Source: Mesobacillus harenae (GTDB lineage: Bacteria; Bacillota; Bacilli; Bacillales; Cytobacillaceae). From it: a stretch of 64,000 nt of DNA. The stretch is taken from NCBI RefSeq assembly GCF_013343715.1, contig NZ_JABUNR010000004.1, positions 62,001-126,000 of the forward strand, in the 5' to 3' direction. The notes under the pieces were generated by a model. The model was not told the origin of the DNA. It searched no databases and saw only the letters and a program-made list of their open reading frames with translations. Of the stretch, positions 1 through 9,254 are shown piece after piece. Every line of letters starts with the position of its first letter. Position 1 is the first letter of the stretch. A program made the position numbers and the translations under genes.

Positions 1-55
1 ATCTCTCAGGCTTAAGCAGCCAGTTAATATGGCTTAGCGGGTTGCCGTGATTTTT

Positions 56-1183
56 TCATTTATGGCTGCCATTTGGCAATAGTATTACAAAAGTGGTTAG
101 GTCTGTTTCTGATGTACATGTAAGAATTCCTTTATGCTTTTCGATAATTTCCCGGCAAACAAATAAGCCTAGACCTGTACCCAGTTTTTTGGTCGTTACA
201 AACGGCTCGAAGATCGATTTTAAGAGGCTATCTGGAATCATTGGCCCATTATTAGTAATCTCCATTTTGATATGGGTATTGTTTATGGGAGAGCTTTTAA
301 TTGTAATGACTGGATCATCACGATATTGGCTCAAGACATCAATTGCATTAAAAATAATATTGATTAACACCTGTCTTATTTCATCTGCGTATCCGCAAAT
401 TTCCATGTCTATCTCAGTTTCTTTAATAACCTTAACTTTAGCATCGAGGATACTTGGATATAAAAACGCAAGTACTTCTTCGAGCATGACATTTAAGGAA
501 AACACCGTTTTTTCTTTTCCGATCAATTCTTTTTTAGATAGCAACAGGTACTGCGAAATTTGAAAATTTAGCTGTCCAAGCTCGTTTGAGATAATATCCA
601 AATACTTCATCTCTGGGTGATCCGATTTTAACAGCTGGATAAAGCCCTGAATTGAGGTGAGCGGGTTGCGGAACTCGTGAATAAAGCTTGAGGTCATCTG
701 CCCGAGGATTGTAAGTCTGTCTTTATGAGTAGAGTCTATAAATTGGTTTTTCTCTTCAATTACTTTGTTTTTTTGTTGTTCATAATAAGAAACTGCATAA
801 TACAAAAAATAGTCAAAACAATAATTAATTTTTTCAATGGAATATTGAAGAGTTTCCTTTTCTATGTTCAGCTTATTCATGTATTTATATATTACAGACC
901 TGCCAAGATTTGTATTAAACACAAACTCGCCAATGTTTATATTTGCTTCAGCTCGCTCGTCTGCAACCAGAAAGGCTAGTTTTTGCAAGTGATCATCAAG
1001 CTCAGCCTCTGATTTGGAAAATACATCTAAAATGATGTTAAACATTGAAGCAGCATTATCCTTAACTTTCTCTTTGTATGGATCATCGTCAGATAACAAT
1101 ACTTTTTTATTCCAATCATCGAGAAGGTTCTCTTTCTCAGTTTCCAAAAATGCTGTTAGTTTTTGATTAGTTACAGATACCAA
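56..1183 (-). CDS. Sensor histidine kinase (sporulation-kinase type)
   Basis: Cytoplasmic histidine kinase of 375 residues. A helical N-terminal sensor region (about 1-150), without any membrane segment, resembles the HisK_N-type domain of Bacillus sporulation kinases. The phosphoacceptor motif HEFRNP places the active histidine near residue 169, the N-box lies around 271-281, and a GTGLGL ATP-lid motif around 335-340. The start is TTG, chosen because a strong TAAGGAGGT ribosome site lies a few bases upstream and matches well. No response regulator gene is adjacent, as expected for an orphan kinase feeding a phosphorelay; that role is inferred. The specific signal cannot be told from sequence. 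Confidence 0.85.
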   Translation of the reverse strand: MVSVTNQKLTAFLETEKENLLDDWNKKVLLSDDDPYKEKVKDNAASMFNIILDVFSKSEAELDDHLQKLAFLVADERAEANINIGEFVFNTNLGRSVIYKYMNKLNIEKETLQYSIEKINYCFDYFLYYAVSYYEQQKNKVIEEKNQFIDSTHKDRLTILGQMTSSFIHEFRNPLTSIQGFIQLLKSDHPEMKYLDIISNELGQLNFQISQYLLLSKKELIGKEKTVFSLNVMLEEVLAFLYPSILDAKVKVIKETEIDMEICGYADEIRQVLINIIFNAIDVLSQYRDDPVITIKSSPINNTHIKMEITNNGPMIPDSLLKSIFEPFVTTKKLGTGLGLFVCREIIEKHKGILTCTSETDLTTFVILLPNGSHK

Positions 1184-1341
1184 TTAAGTAACCTCCTTAG
1201 TTTTGACATTACAGGATATGATTTATGAATTTACTAAGCCCGACAAAGGACTAGTAAGCTTTCGCTATTAACGGTTAAGGTTAGTGCAGGTGAAGAGACA
1301 TTCTTTAAGAGTATTTAACTTAGTTGCTTAATTTTCAGCAG

Positions 1342-1545
1342 TGTTGATTGGAGTGAAGGCAATTGATTCCTGGAAAAACCGTGAGCATTCCCTTCGTGCG
1401 TGGACTTATTCGAAAAATGATAAATCAGTTCCCTGCTGGAGCAGAAATATAGGATGATCCCATAGGTGTATCAGCGGCGAGGAGGCAGGTTTTTTCAGAT
1501 AGAGAAAATAACCTCTCCGACCACCCAGTTTAACGGAACCTAACG
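1342..1545 (-). repeat. Degenerate copy of interspersed repeat (family 2)
   Basis: Gene-free stretch 1184-1791. It begins with a GTTGATTGGAGTG end and contains a GGCGGCGAGGAGG-like core, both matching the reverse complement of the well-preserved repeat at 9349-9480, with much divergence between them. No credible coding region is seen in this gap; the riboswitch follows it. Confidence 0.45.
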
Positions 1546-1791
1546 TATAAGGAACTAGTTATTAGCCAAATATTTTTCAAAACATCTATGACTTATTCGC
1601 TAAAGTGGTGTATTTTCCTCTGTCGAAATTTAGGAAATTATATTTTCATCTTTAAATCAGGGCTTATTTCCTATTTTTGAGGATTTATTATTGGCAATGA
1701 TTCTTGTAAGAATATGATAGCCTGCCCAAAGAAACCTTGATATTTTTGCAGTTTAATAGTATATTCAATAGTGTTAATTGATAAAAAAATA

Positions 1792-1882
1792 CCACAAGGG
1801 GAGCTGTGTTATAGCAGCTGAGAGTGAGCGATTGAGTTCTGACCCTTCGAACCTGTTAGTTAATTCTAGCGTAGGAATGTGG
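1792..1882 (+). promoter_or_regulatory. TPP riboswitch (THI element)
   Basis: Contains the conserved pieces in order: GGGGAGCT near the start, GCTGAGAG, GACCCTTCGAACCTG, and GCGTAGGAATGTGG closing against CCAC at 1792. This is the thiamine-pyrophosphate aptamer. It is followed at once by an intrinsic terminator and then by thiT, so it should switch off transcription of the thiamine transporter when thiamine pyrophosphate is plentiful. Confidence 0.95.
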
Positions 1883-1891
1883 ATTTGATGG

Positions 1892-1937
1892 AAAAGCAAT
1901 AAAAGGCCATCCTATGCCGCCTTTTATTGCTTTTTTT
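1892..1937 (+). terminator. Riboswitch expression-platform terminator
   Basis: A stem of about 14 pairs (1892-1905 with 1920-1933) runs into a T-rich tail. Its position between the TPP aptamer and thiT makes it the regulated terminator. Confidence 0.9.
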
Positions 1938-1991
1938 ATTGTGTAAATCCTAGGGGAGAAGAACAGAACCTCATTCTATTAGAAGGGGGAT

Positions 1992-2570
1992 ATGAATATG
2001 AAACAAAAACAAACACTTTTCATTGTAGAAGTGGCCGTTTTCACAGCTTTGGCTTTTCTGTTAGATTTATTGTCGGGATTTTTATTTTCAAGGATTTGGC
2101 CGCAGGGAGGATCTGTTTCCATTGCTATGGTGCCGATTTTTTTAATGTCCTATCGATGGGGGATTAAGGGCGGGATGGTTACTGGATTACTATTGGGCCT
2201 ACTACAGTTTGTACTCGGTTTTTCACAAATTTATCACCCTATTCAAGGGATAGTTGATTATCTTGTTGCCTTTGCTCTAGTTGGACTTGCTGGTGTTTTT
2301 GCGTCACAGATAAAAAAGGGCCTACAAAATAGTCAAAAGTTTAAGTGGATTTTCCTTGTATTTATGGGTGTATTATTGGGCAGCGCATTAAGGTATTTGG
2401 CCCACGTTTATTCCGGGGTTGTCTTTTTCGGAGAATTCGCGCCTGCAGGACAGCCAGTTGTATTGTACTCCTTTGTATATAACGGAACATATATGCTTCC
2501 AAGTGCCATTATAAGCGGTATTGTAGTGATTCTGGTAATGGCGGCTGCTCCAAAAAGAATGGTGCAGTAA
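1992..2570 (+). CDS. thiT: Thiamine transporter ThiT (ECF S component)
   Basis: Integral membrane protein of 192 residues with about six hydrophobic segments. It is the substrate-binding S component of an energy-coupling-factor transporter for thiamine; it works with the shared EcfA/A'/T module, not encoded here. The family pattern is seen in the early FLLDLLSGF segment, GGSVSIAMVPI, and the HPIQGIVDY loop after the third helix. The ATG start follows an AGAAGGGGG ribosome site. The TPP riboswitch upstream independently supports thiamine as substrate. Length matches the family (about 190 residues). Confidence 0.93.
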   Translation: MNMKQKQTLFIVEVAVFTALAFLLDLLSGFLFSRIWPQGGSVSIAMVPIFLMSYRWGIKGGMVTGLLLGLLQFVLGFSQIYHPIQGIVDYLVAFALVGLAGVFASQIKKGLQNSQKFKWIFLVFMGVLLGSALRYLAHVYSGVVFFGEFAPAGQPVVLYSFVYNGTYMLPSAIISGIVVILVMAAAPKRMVQ

Positions 2571-2632
2571 ACACAGATAGAGCATCAGCCCTTGTTTTAA
2601 AGGGCATAAGCATTCAATCGAATATTCTCAAG

Positions 2633-2664
2633 AAAAGGAAGAGCTGTTGCTCCTCCTTTTTTTT
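2633..2664 (+). terminator. Intrinsic terminator after thiT
   Basis: Stem 2633-2644 with 2649-2660 (one mismatch), loop of four, followed by a T run. The rest of the gap to 3050 shows no convincing gene; an AT-rich promoter-like stretch lies at about 2985-3025 before the XRE gene. Confidence 0.8.
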
Positions 2665-3050
2665 CTGGAACTAATTAAGTTAGATTATGGAATGAATTTT
2701 CCCAGACAATTCACCTATTAAAACAGAAGGGCTGTTATAGTGGACATAAGGGACTAACGGAAAAATCAGCAGTAAAGTCAGCTGAATGACAAAACGCCCT
2801 TTTTGAACGAAATGACTCAAAACAGGTTATTGGGCATTCCAATTTTCCTCAGTCTAAGTATGTGATGTTTATGTTGATCTTTGACTGGCCGGAGTTTCTT
2901 TATGGGCAGGCTTGATGGACTTATCACTGGACCGTTACACGTGGAAATAGATAGCTTGAAGACTTTAGTAAAAAAATAACGAACATTTTGATTTATTGAT
3001 AATAATAGTGTAAAATTACACCAAATGAATTAAAGAGGATGACGTAATGT

Positions 3051-3509
3051 ATGACCAGAGAAGAAATTATCTTAAGGGTTTCTGAAAAAATTCGGATGAT
3101 TCGTGCTGAGGTCGGTTATACACAGGATAAGATGGCCGATATTATAGGGGTTTCCAAGAAGACCTTGGTTCAGATTGAAAAAGGGCGAGCTTACGCTAAC
3201 TGGTCAACTGTTGTTGCCATTTGTGCCTTATTTCGTGAAACAGAAACCATTCAATTTCTATTCGGCAATGAGCCATTAGAAGTACTGGAGACGGTTGCGC
3301 ATGAGGGTTCAGACTATCGCAAAGAAAAAACATTGGGCGGGAAAGTCTGGTGGCGTGAAATTGAACGGGAAAATGGGTTCATTCTTCAGCAAAATATACT
3401 TAGCCAGCATTTTCGAATCTTAGATGAAGACGCTTATCGAATCTTTAGCAGCCTTGACGAAGAAGAATCGAAGGAGAGATTCCAAGAGCTTGTTAAAGCC
3501 CCGCTTTAG
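3051..3509 (+). CDS. XRE-family helix-turn-helix regulator
   Basis: A 152-residue DNA-binding protein. The N-terminal 60-65 residues hold a Cro/CI-type helix-turn-helix, with GYTQDKMADIIGVSKKTLVQIEKG as the recognisable core (residues about 23-46). The remaining 85 residues are charged, with WWREIERENGF, and are of unknown role, possibly ligand sensing or dimerisation. It stands alone between thiT and a small membrane protein. The ATG at 3051 has an AAAGAGG ribosome site about twelve bases upstream; an ATG four bases earlier is in another frame. Target genes cannot be inferred. Confidence 0.8.
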   Translation: MTREEIILRVSEKIRMIRAEVGYTQDKMADIIGVSKKTLVQIEKGRAYANWSTVVAICALFRETETIQFLFGNEPLEVLETVAHEGSDYRKEKTLGGKVWWREIERENGFILQQNILSQHFRILDEDAYRIFSSLDEEESKERFQELVKAPL

Positions 3510-3760
3510 TGGTCCTTTTTATAGCTAGTCATTGACCATGTCTTGAGTACTTGTGGAGTTTTATTTAGGAAAACGGTTAAGAGAATAATCCAAACAAGCT
3601 GATTGTTGCTAGTCCCCAGGATGCTTGTGTTTTTCCGGTAATTGTTTAACATTTTTCAGATGCTGGAGTTTAAGATGGTTTAAAAATGAATATTGTTTTT
3701 GGTTTGTTTCGTCTATAAATATAACAGTCTATAAAATAAAAATAATTCAGGAGGGAGAGT

Positions 3761-4141
3761 ATGACACCCCAAACCGCTATTTTTTTAATTTTACCGATGG
3801 TTACAATAGCGATTTCAACCTTTTTAAAGAGGATACTTACTAAAGTGCAGTTCGCTAATTTTATAGTAATTCTCTCCATTTACTTTTTCTCTAATATATC
3901 GCTATTTATGCTGATTGAAGGTGCTTTTCCAGGCATCGAGATTGTTGGAGCTGGTAATAAAATTAATCTCTTCACTGACTTAGCCTTTCGCCAATGGCTT
4001 GATGCTTTGTTAGTGCCAAATACATTCACTTTTTTATATATCATTATTAGTTATGCAGTATTGTTGTTTTTGGATAAACAAGCATTATGGAAAGAGCGGG
4101 TCGGTGCTTTAATCAGGAATCATAATCAAGACTTATCATAG
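3761..4141 (+). CDS. Small membrane protein, unknown function
   Basis: A 126-residue protein not recognised. It has three hydrophobic segments (about residues 4-22, 30-53 and 88-108), the first and second separated by a basic stretch. The start is well supported by AGGAGGGAGAGT directly before the ATG, and the gene is closed by a good terminator, so it is probably a single-gene transcript. Partner and function are unknown. Confidence 0.7.
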   Translation: MTPQTAIFLILPMVTIAISTFLKRILTKVQFANFIVILSIYFFSNISLFMLIEGAFPGIEIVGAGNKINLFTDLAFRQWLDALLVPNTFTFLYIIISYAVLLFLDKQALWKERVGALIRNHNQDLS

Positions 4142-4142
4142 A

Positions 4143-4174
4143 AAAAAGATGGGGAAAACACCCATCTTTTTTTC
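4143..4174 (+). terminator. Intrinsic terminator
   Basis: AAAAGATGGG pairs with CCCATCTTTT around a short loop, followed by a T run, just after the membrane-protein stop codon. Confidence 0.9.
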
Positions 4175-4199
4175 TTTGTAGAAAATCAGTTTGCTCGTT

Positions 4200-4648
4200 T
4201 CTGTCCATTCGACGAGCGACGGACAGGATGTCCTAGTCAGGCGAGTGCCGCAGGACGCGGCAAGCTACGAGGGTGGCTTTTCTTTGTCCAGCTTCAGCGC
4301 CTAGCTCCTCGAGTCGCTTCGGTCCTGCTGCTGAAGTCAAAGAACGACTTCATCTTCAGGCCCTCCAGCGCTTGTCGGAGCTGGACAGGCGCTTCCGGTT
4401 TTCTTGTCTAGCTTCGCCTCCTAGGGGCTCGGGGTCATAAGCCAATCGCTTCGGAAGGCAAAGATCGCCTTCTGTCAACGCTCGTCTTATGCCTGTCGCC
4501 CCTGGGCAGTCGGCTCCGCTTTTCTTTGTCTAGCTTCGCCTCCTAGGGGCTCGGGGTCATAAGTCAATCGCTTCTGAAGGCAAAGAACGCCTTCTGTCAG
4601 CGCTCGTCTTATGCCTGTCGCCCCTGGGCAGTCGGCTCCGCTTTTCTT
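4200..4648. repeat. Array of GC-rich interspersed repeats (family 1)
   Basis: GC-rich stretch without a credible gene. Two near-identical direct units of about 122 bp (4404-4525 and 4526-4647), each starting TTGTCTAGCTTCGCC and ending CTCCGCTTTTCTT, follow a related 126 bp unit (4278-4403) that begins TTTGTCCAGCTTC and carries the complementary AGCTGGACA near its end. Upstream, 4200-4277 holds a further palindromic fragment. Each unit can fold back on itself. This resembles known non-coding Bacillaceae repeats; it stops just short of the uspA-type stop codon. Confidence 0.85.
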
Positions 4649-4649
4649 G

Positions 4650-5168
4650 TTACCTTGCGATTAGTACTGGGCATGGGGCTTTTTTTGCAATTTGCTCGCT
4701 TATACTTCCCAACAGCATCTGTTTTATTCCACTATGACCGGATTCTCCTACTATCAACAGGTCCGCTTGTTCTGTTTCTGCCAAATCACAGAGGGTTTCA
4801 GCGGGCCTTCCTTCTAGTGTCCTATAATCAGCATGTATATTCTGAGTAGCTAGTACGGCTTTTGCGTTATAGAAGGCTTGATCTACACTGTTGGTAATCT
4901 TAGCATGTGTTGAAGATCCAAATCTGTCTCCATTAAGGGAAGCAGGAGGCAGTTGAATCCCCTCTGTAAGATATCCATTAACTCTAATTGGCTCTGCCAC
5001 TTTTTCATCTGTGATCTTTTTATTCTCTACTTCTTCTTCAACTACGTGGGCAACGATTAAATTTAATTCCGGGTTGTCCTTTTTAAAACCCTTTGCAAAC
5101 TCAAGTGCCTTATTACTTCCATGAGAGTTATCATAAGCAATGATTATACGGTTGAATGGACTACTCAT
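4650..5168 (-). CDS. Universal stress protein (UspA family)
   Basis: A 172-residue cytoplasmic UspA-fold protein. The N-terminus (FNRIIIAYDNSHGSNKAL) is the first strand and helix of the fold, and the C-terminus carries the ATP-binding pattern G-2x-G-9x-G-S in VGESGHSGIKQMLLGS. An open frame extends 17 codons further upstream, but the ATG at 5168 is preferred because AAAGGGTGATT lies just before it. The gene is monocistronic and ends immediately against the family 1 repeat array. ATP-binding UspA proteins act in general stress survival; the specific role here is unknown. Confidence 0.9.
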   Translation of the reverse strand: MSSPFNRIIIAYDNSHGSNKALEFAKGFKKDNPELNLIVAHVVEEEVENKKITDEKVAEPIRVNGYLTEGIQLPPASLNGDRFGSSTHAKITNSVDQAFYNAKAVLATQNIHADYRTLEGRPAETLCDLAETEQADLLIVGESGHSGIKQMLLGSISEQIAKKAPCPVLIAR

Positions 5169-5316
5169 AAAGTTAATCACCCTTTCTGCATTAAAGAACT
5201 TACTAATGCCTTTACCCAATTTTTATTTAATAAATTCATTGTTGAAATTCAGACCCGCAAAAAAAGCCAGCTTTCGACGAATATTGTGAAAAACATATCC
5301 CTATAGAGGTGAGACA

Positions 5317-5520
5317 ATGAAAACCACAATAAGCACCAGTGTCCATCCTTTGATAAAGAAATGTCTCCAGCATCTTGAGGTTATTGATGCTAATGCTAAG
5401 ACAAAACAAATCGTATATATGTATATGAGGAAGCTCCTGCAGGAACAGCAACAAAATACAATGATTCATTTTGATGGAGCAGAAGAAATGGATGGAGACT
5501 TAAGTCAGCACTTAAAGTAA
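5317..5520 (+). CDS. Small protein, unknown function
   Basis: A 67-residue hydrophilic protein with no recognised family. It has a GAGGTGAGACA ribosome site right before the ATG and is closed by the strong terminator at 5557-5595, which supports real expression. The first half is predicted helical (HPLIKKCLQHLEVIDANAK); the C-terminal part is acidic. It is divergent from the universal stress protein gene. Confidence 0.6.
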   Translation: MKTTISTSVHPLIKKCLQHLEVIDANAKTKQIVYMYMRKLLQEQQQNTMIHFDGAEEMDGDLSQHLK

Positions 5521-5556
5521 CAGAGGATATGAATTAATTGTTAACAGAGCTCCATT

Positions 5557-5595
5557 GTAAAAACGCTTTGGCCTTCTTAGCCAAAGCGTTTTTAC
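5557..5595. terminator. Bidirectional terminator
   Basis: A perfect 16-pair stem (GTAAAAACGCTTTGGC and its complement) with T runs on both strands, serving both the small upstream gene and the convergent MOSC gene. Confidence 0.92.
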
Positions 5596-6318
5596 TTATT
5601 TATCAAGCAGGAAAATTTTATCTCCGGTTTGAATGGCGCCTTTTTTAAGAACGGAAGCATACACACCAAAGTAGTTGTTTCGGGTTTCCACAATCGTCTT
5701 TAACAATGTCAGGTCCAGTGAATTATTAGTAGGGTCCATAGCAATAATGGTACATCGCTCACAATGACGCTTTATTTCTAGTTCTGCCTCCCCTAATACT
5801 AACTTTTTACCAAACCATGTATCTTCAATATATGGAATCTTATCAATTAGTGAGATATGGATATTGGAGCGAAATCGGCGATGGTCAACTTTTTCTCCCC
5901 ATAATTCTTCTAATCTAGTAAGAGAAGCATCGGTTGTTAGCAATAAATGCTCCTCTTCAATAGCACCTAAGGGAACCATAGAGGAGTATTTAATAGGAGA
6001 AGTCTTTTTCCCGGATAGACTCTCAAGTTCGTCTTGAAGTCCAAGATCGCCCCATTCATAAATCTTTCCGAATGGAGACTTGATTTTAGGAGATGGTATT
6101 TTTGAACTTTCTTCTGAATCAGTAAATTCAGCGGAGTACAGCAGCATAGGTGGGAGTTGTGTGGCTGTTAGGAACTTTCCAGGCTCGGAGGCATCTTGGA
6201 ATGCATGACTTCGATCTCCATATAAGCCATATGATTCAATTATGGTCCTCTTCACACTTTGCCCTCTAAAGGATTTAACAGGGTGGCGAATAATCTCTTT
6301 AATCTCTCCGATTAACAT
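5596..6318 (-). CDS. MOSC domain protein
   Basis: A 240-residue protein with an N-terminal MOSC beta-barrel domain (IRHPVKSFRG near the start, then YGLYGDRSHAF) and a C-terminal MOSC domain with the conserved cysteine in KRHCERCTIIAMD. MOSC proteins handle sulphur or molybdenum-cofactor chemistry, such as reduction of N-hydroxylated compounds in YcbX/mARC relatives; the substrate here is not determinable. The ATG at 6318 is preferred over one ten codons upstream because AAGGGGATGG precedes it. No molybdenum-cofactor genes are nearby. Confidence 0.85.
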   Translation of the reverse strand: MLIGEIKEIIRHPVKSFRGQSVKRTIIESYGLYGDRSHAFQDASEPGKFLTATQLPPMLLYSAEFTDSEESSKIPSPKIKSPFGKIYEWGDLGLQDELESLSGKKTSPIKYSSMVPLGAIEEEHLLLTTDASLTRLEELWGEKVDHRRFRSNIHISLIDKIPYIEDTWFGKKLVLGEAELEIKRHCERCTIIAMDPTNNSLDLTLLKTIVETRNNYFGVYASVLKKGAIQTGDKIFLLDK

Positions 6319-6527
6319 TTTTCCATCCCCTTCAACAGAAGTTTTCATTAATAAATCTCAGTCTAATAGGTATTTAGCTTTGCAGTTATTGCACCATACT
6401 TTACCACAAATCTGCGAGTGGGAAATATTACTCGCATGCTTCATGCAGATTAAGAGTGTTACCAATCTGCTTTTTGGGTATAAGAGAGTGACTTATAACT
6501 AATATTTTTAAAAGGTTGGGGTGCTCC

Positions 6528-9056
6528 ATGAGCAATAATTATTCGATATTGGCAAGATTTATGCGGGGATGGAAACGGCTGCACATGAACCAGGTAATCA
6601 TGTTATCAGCATCGACGGCCGTTCTAGCTTTTTTAAGCTTTTTTCACGTGTATTCTGAAAGTGCTGATATAAGTGAAATAAACAACAATGTCAAACAGCC
6701 TACTGTTATTTATGACCAGAACGGGGAGGTTGCCAGTAAAATCTCGGCTCATAAAAATGAAGGAGTTAGTATTGATCAAATACCCGATCATGTAAAAGAG
6801 GCTGTAATTGCAACGGAAGATCATCGCTATTACGATCACAGCGGAATAGATTTAATCGGCATTTCGAGAGCATTCTTACAAAACGTTAAAGCTGGAAGAA
6901 TTGTTGAGGGCGGAAGCACGATAACACAGCAATTAACAAAGAATGCTTTATTGACTTCAGATAAAACTTATAAGCGGAAAGTGGAAGAATTTTTTCTGGC
7001 AAGAGAAATTGAAAAGGAATATTCAAAAGACGAAATTTTACAAATGTATTTGAACCGAATATATTTTGGGAATGGCGCTTGGGGTATAAAGCGTGCTTCT
7101 CAAAATTACTTTTCTAAAGAGGTGGAGCAGCTGTCGATAAGTGAAGCTGCTTTGCTAGCAGGCCTTATCAAAGCTCCGGAAGGCTTAAATCCTTATGAAT
7201 TTTATGACGAGGCTGTTGAAAGACGGAACACAGTATTATATATGATGAGAAATCATAAGTTTATTACCGAGGAAGAATATAAAGAAGCTATTGATGAAGA
7301 AGTTGCTTTAAATGAACTTAAGGGCGATCCGCTTCGAGGTAAGCATCCTTCTTACGTTGACCATGTTTTTGAGGAAGCGATTAAAAGGTATAACTTAACC
7401 CAGGATGATCTTTTAACAGGAGGATTCAAAATATACACAGAGCTTGATGTGAACATGCAGGCAGCTGTTGAAGAAACCTTCCAAAAGGATGAGCTATTTC
7501 CTGAAGCAACTGAGGAGCAGATCGTACAGAGCGGTACGGTTTTAATAGATCCTAAATCCGGAGGAATTCGAGCATTGGCAGGAGGAAGAGACGAACATTT
7601 CTTCCGTGGCTATAATCGAGCTACCCAATTGAAAGCACAGCCAGGCTCTACCATGAAGCCTATTGCGGTATTTACCCCAGCTATTGAAGAGGGTTGGGAT
7701 ATTAATGAGAAGTTAAAAGATGAAGAGATGGAATTCGGCAATTATAAACCAAGTAATTATAACGGCAAATATAAAGGTGAAGTACCGATGTATGAGGCGG
7801 TCAAGGACTCATTAAACATTCCAGCTGTATGGCTGCTTAATGAAATCGGAATTGCCAAAGGTTTAGATGCTTCTAAAAGATTTGGTATTCCATTGGAGAA
7901 AGGTGACCGCAATCTTGCCCTCGCCCTCGGTGGTTTAGAACAGGGAGTTTCCCCGTTAACAATGGCACAGGCATATTCAGCTTTTGCCAATCAGGGAGTT
8001 CGATCAGAAGCGCACGCTATTACAAAAATTGTCGACCGAAATGGAAATATAGTCGGTGAATGGGAAGAAACAACAACAAAGGTAACATCGAAGGAAACAG
8101 CTGCGAAAATGACTGCAATGCTTCTTGAGACGGTTGAGGATGGAACTGGAAAGGGAGCTAGAATTGAAGGAAGAGAAATTGCCGGAAAAACTGGTTCAAC
8201 ACAAGTCCCGATTAAGGGTGTAAAAGGTGTAAAGGATCAATGGTTTGTTGGATATTCTCCAGAGCTAGTCGGAGCGATATGGGTGGGCTTTGATAAAACC
8301 GATGAGAATCACTACTTGACAACAACTAGCAGCGAAGGGGCTGCAAAAATATTCGGCGATTTAATGGCTGGTGCACTTCAGGAGATTGAACCATCATCCT
8401 TTAATGCACAAAGTATTGACTCCTATATTGAAAACATTGAGGAAGATAAAGAAAAGGATGAAAAGAAAGCAAAAGAAGAGGAAACGAAAAAGGAAATAAA
8501 GAAAGAAAAAGATACTGAAGATAAAAAGAAGGAAAAACAAACAGAAGCAAATAGTGCTGCAGAAGCCACAGATAATTCAACTCCGGCTAGCAGTGCTATA
8601 GCAACGCAAGAAAAGAGTAAAAAAGTCATGCCAAAAAAAGAGAAGCCCAAACAAGAAGACTTGAAGCAAAAAAAGGAGTCAAAAAACCAAGAAGTCTCTA
8701 AGAAAGAAGTCTCTAAGAAAGAAGAACCAAAGAAAGAGGAACCAAAGAAAGAGGAACCAAAGAAAGAAGAACCAAAGAAAGAAGAACCAAAGAAAGAAGA
8801 ACCAAAGAAAGAAGAACCAAAGAAAGAGGAACCGAAGAAAGAGGAACCAAAGAAAGAGGAACCGAAGAAAGAAGAACCAAAGAAAGAAGAACCTGCTGAA
8901 GAAAAAGAAGAAACTGATTCAGGTAATGAGGCATCAGCAGCGTCAGTAGATGGCAAAGAAAACGGAGAGTCGGATGGTGAGAAGGAATCAGACAGTGATA
9001 CCGATGGTGGTGGCTCAGAAAGTGCTAGTGATACCGATAATGACAAGCAAAGATAA
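6528..9056 (+). CDS. Class A penicillin-binding protein with repeat tail
   Basis: Bifunctional cell-wall synthase, 842 residues. A short cytoplasmic segment and one membrane anchor (about 24-44) precede a GT51 transglycosylase domain with the catalytic glutamate in ATEDHRYYDH (about residue 97) and GGSTITQQLTKN. The transpeptidase domain has STMK (serine about 374), SLN (about 428) and KTG (about 554). It looks most like the PBP1A/PBP2D (PbpG) group. After about residue 655 comes a highly charged tail with twelve KKEEP repeats and an acidic, serine-rich end. The ATG at 6528 fits the AAAGGTTGGGGTG ribosome site better than the TTG four codons upstream. Confidence 0.93.
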   Translation: MSNNYSILARFMRGWKRLHMNQVIMLSASTAVLAFLSFFHVYSESADISEINNNVKQPTVIYDQNGEVASKISAHKNEGVSIDQIPDHVKEAVIATEDHRYYDHSGIDLIGISRAFLQNVKAGRIVEGGSTITQQLTKNALLTSDKTYKRKVEEFFLAREIEKEYSKDEILQMYLNRIYFGNGAWGIKRASQNYFSKEVEQLSISEAALLAGLIKAPEGLNPYEFYDEAVERRNTVLYMMRNHKFITEEEYKEAIDEEVALNELKGDPLRGKHPSYVDHVFEEAIKRYNLTQDDLLTGGFKIYTELDVNMQAAVEETFQKDELFPEATEEQIVQSGTVLIDPKSGGIRALAGGRDEHFFRGYNRATQLKAQPGSTMKPIAVFTPAIEEGWDINEKLKDEEMEFGNYKPSNYNGKYKGEVPMYEAVKDSLNIPAVWLLNEIGIAKGLDASKRFGIPLEKGDRNLALALGGLEQGVSPLTMAQAYSAFANQGVRSEAHAITKIVDRNGNIVGEWEETTTKVTSKETAAKMTAMLLETVEDGTGKGARIEGREIAGKTGSTQVPIKGVKGVKDQWFVGYSPELVGAIWVGFDKTDENHYLTTTSSEGAAKIFGDLMAGALQEIEPSSFNAQSIDSYIENIEEDKEKDEKKAKEEETKKEIKKEKDTEDKKKEKQTEANSAAEATDNSTPASSAIATQEKSKKVMPKKEKPKQEDLKQKKESKNQEVSKKEVSKKEEPKKEEPKKEEPKKEEPKKEEPKKEEPKKEEPKKEEPKKEEPKKEEPKKEEPKKEEPAEEKEETDSGNEASAASVDGKENGESDGEKESDSDTDGGGSESASDTDNDKQR
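8715..8894 (+). repeat. 15-bp tandem repeat, 12 units, in the PBP tail
   Basis: Twelve in-frame units of AAGAAAGARGAACCR encode KKEEP repeats. The units differ only at silent third positions, so copy number is likely to vary between strains by slippage without breaking the frame. Confidence 0.95.
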
Positions 9057-9254
9057 TTAACATACAGCAACATCTAGTTTAAAAATAAGCTGTTTATGAG
9101 GAGAAAGTAGTCTTCCTCAAACGAACTTGCTTAATAAGTAAATAAGAATAAAAAGCCGTTGATTTGAAATTAAATGGATCCGTTTTGAGGTGCTTTTCTA
9201 AAATAAAGCACAGTCCTTCCTTTTGACATCCAAAATGGCATATAAAAAAGAAAA

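Noticed and set aside
4200..4648. Array considered as CRISPR
   Set aside because: Units are ~122 bp, contiguous, palindromic and without unique spacers; no cas genes are in the window.
8715..8894. Tandem repeat considered as a non-coding minisatellite
   Set aside because: Units are in frame inside the PBP gene and differ only silently, so it is coding.
8423..9073. Long leftward frame opposite the PBP tail (SFFGSSFFGSS repeats)
   Set aside because: It is the mirror of the KKEEP tandem repeat on the other strand, with no ribosome site and extreme low complexity.
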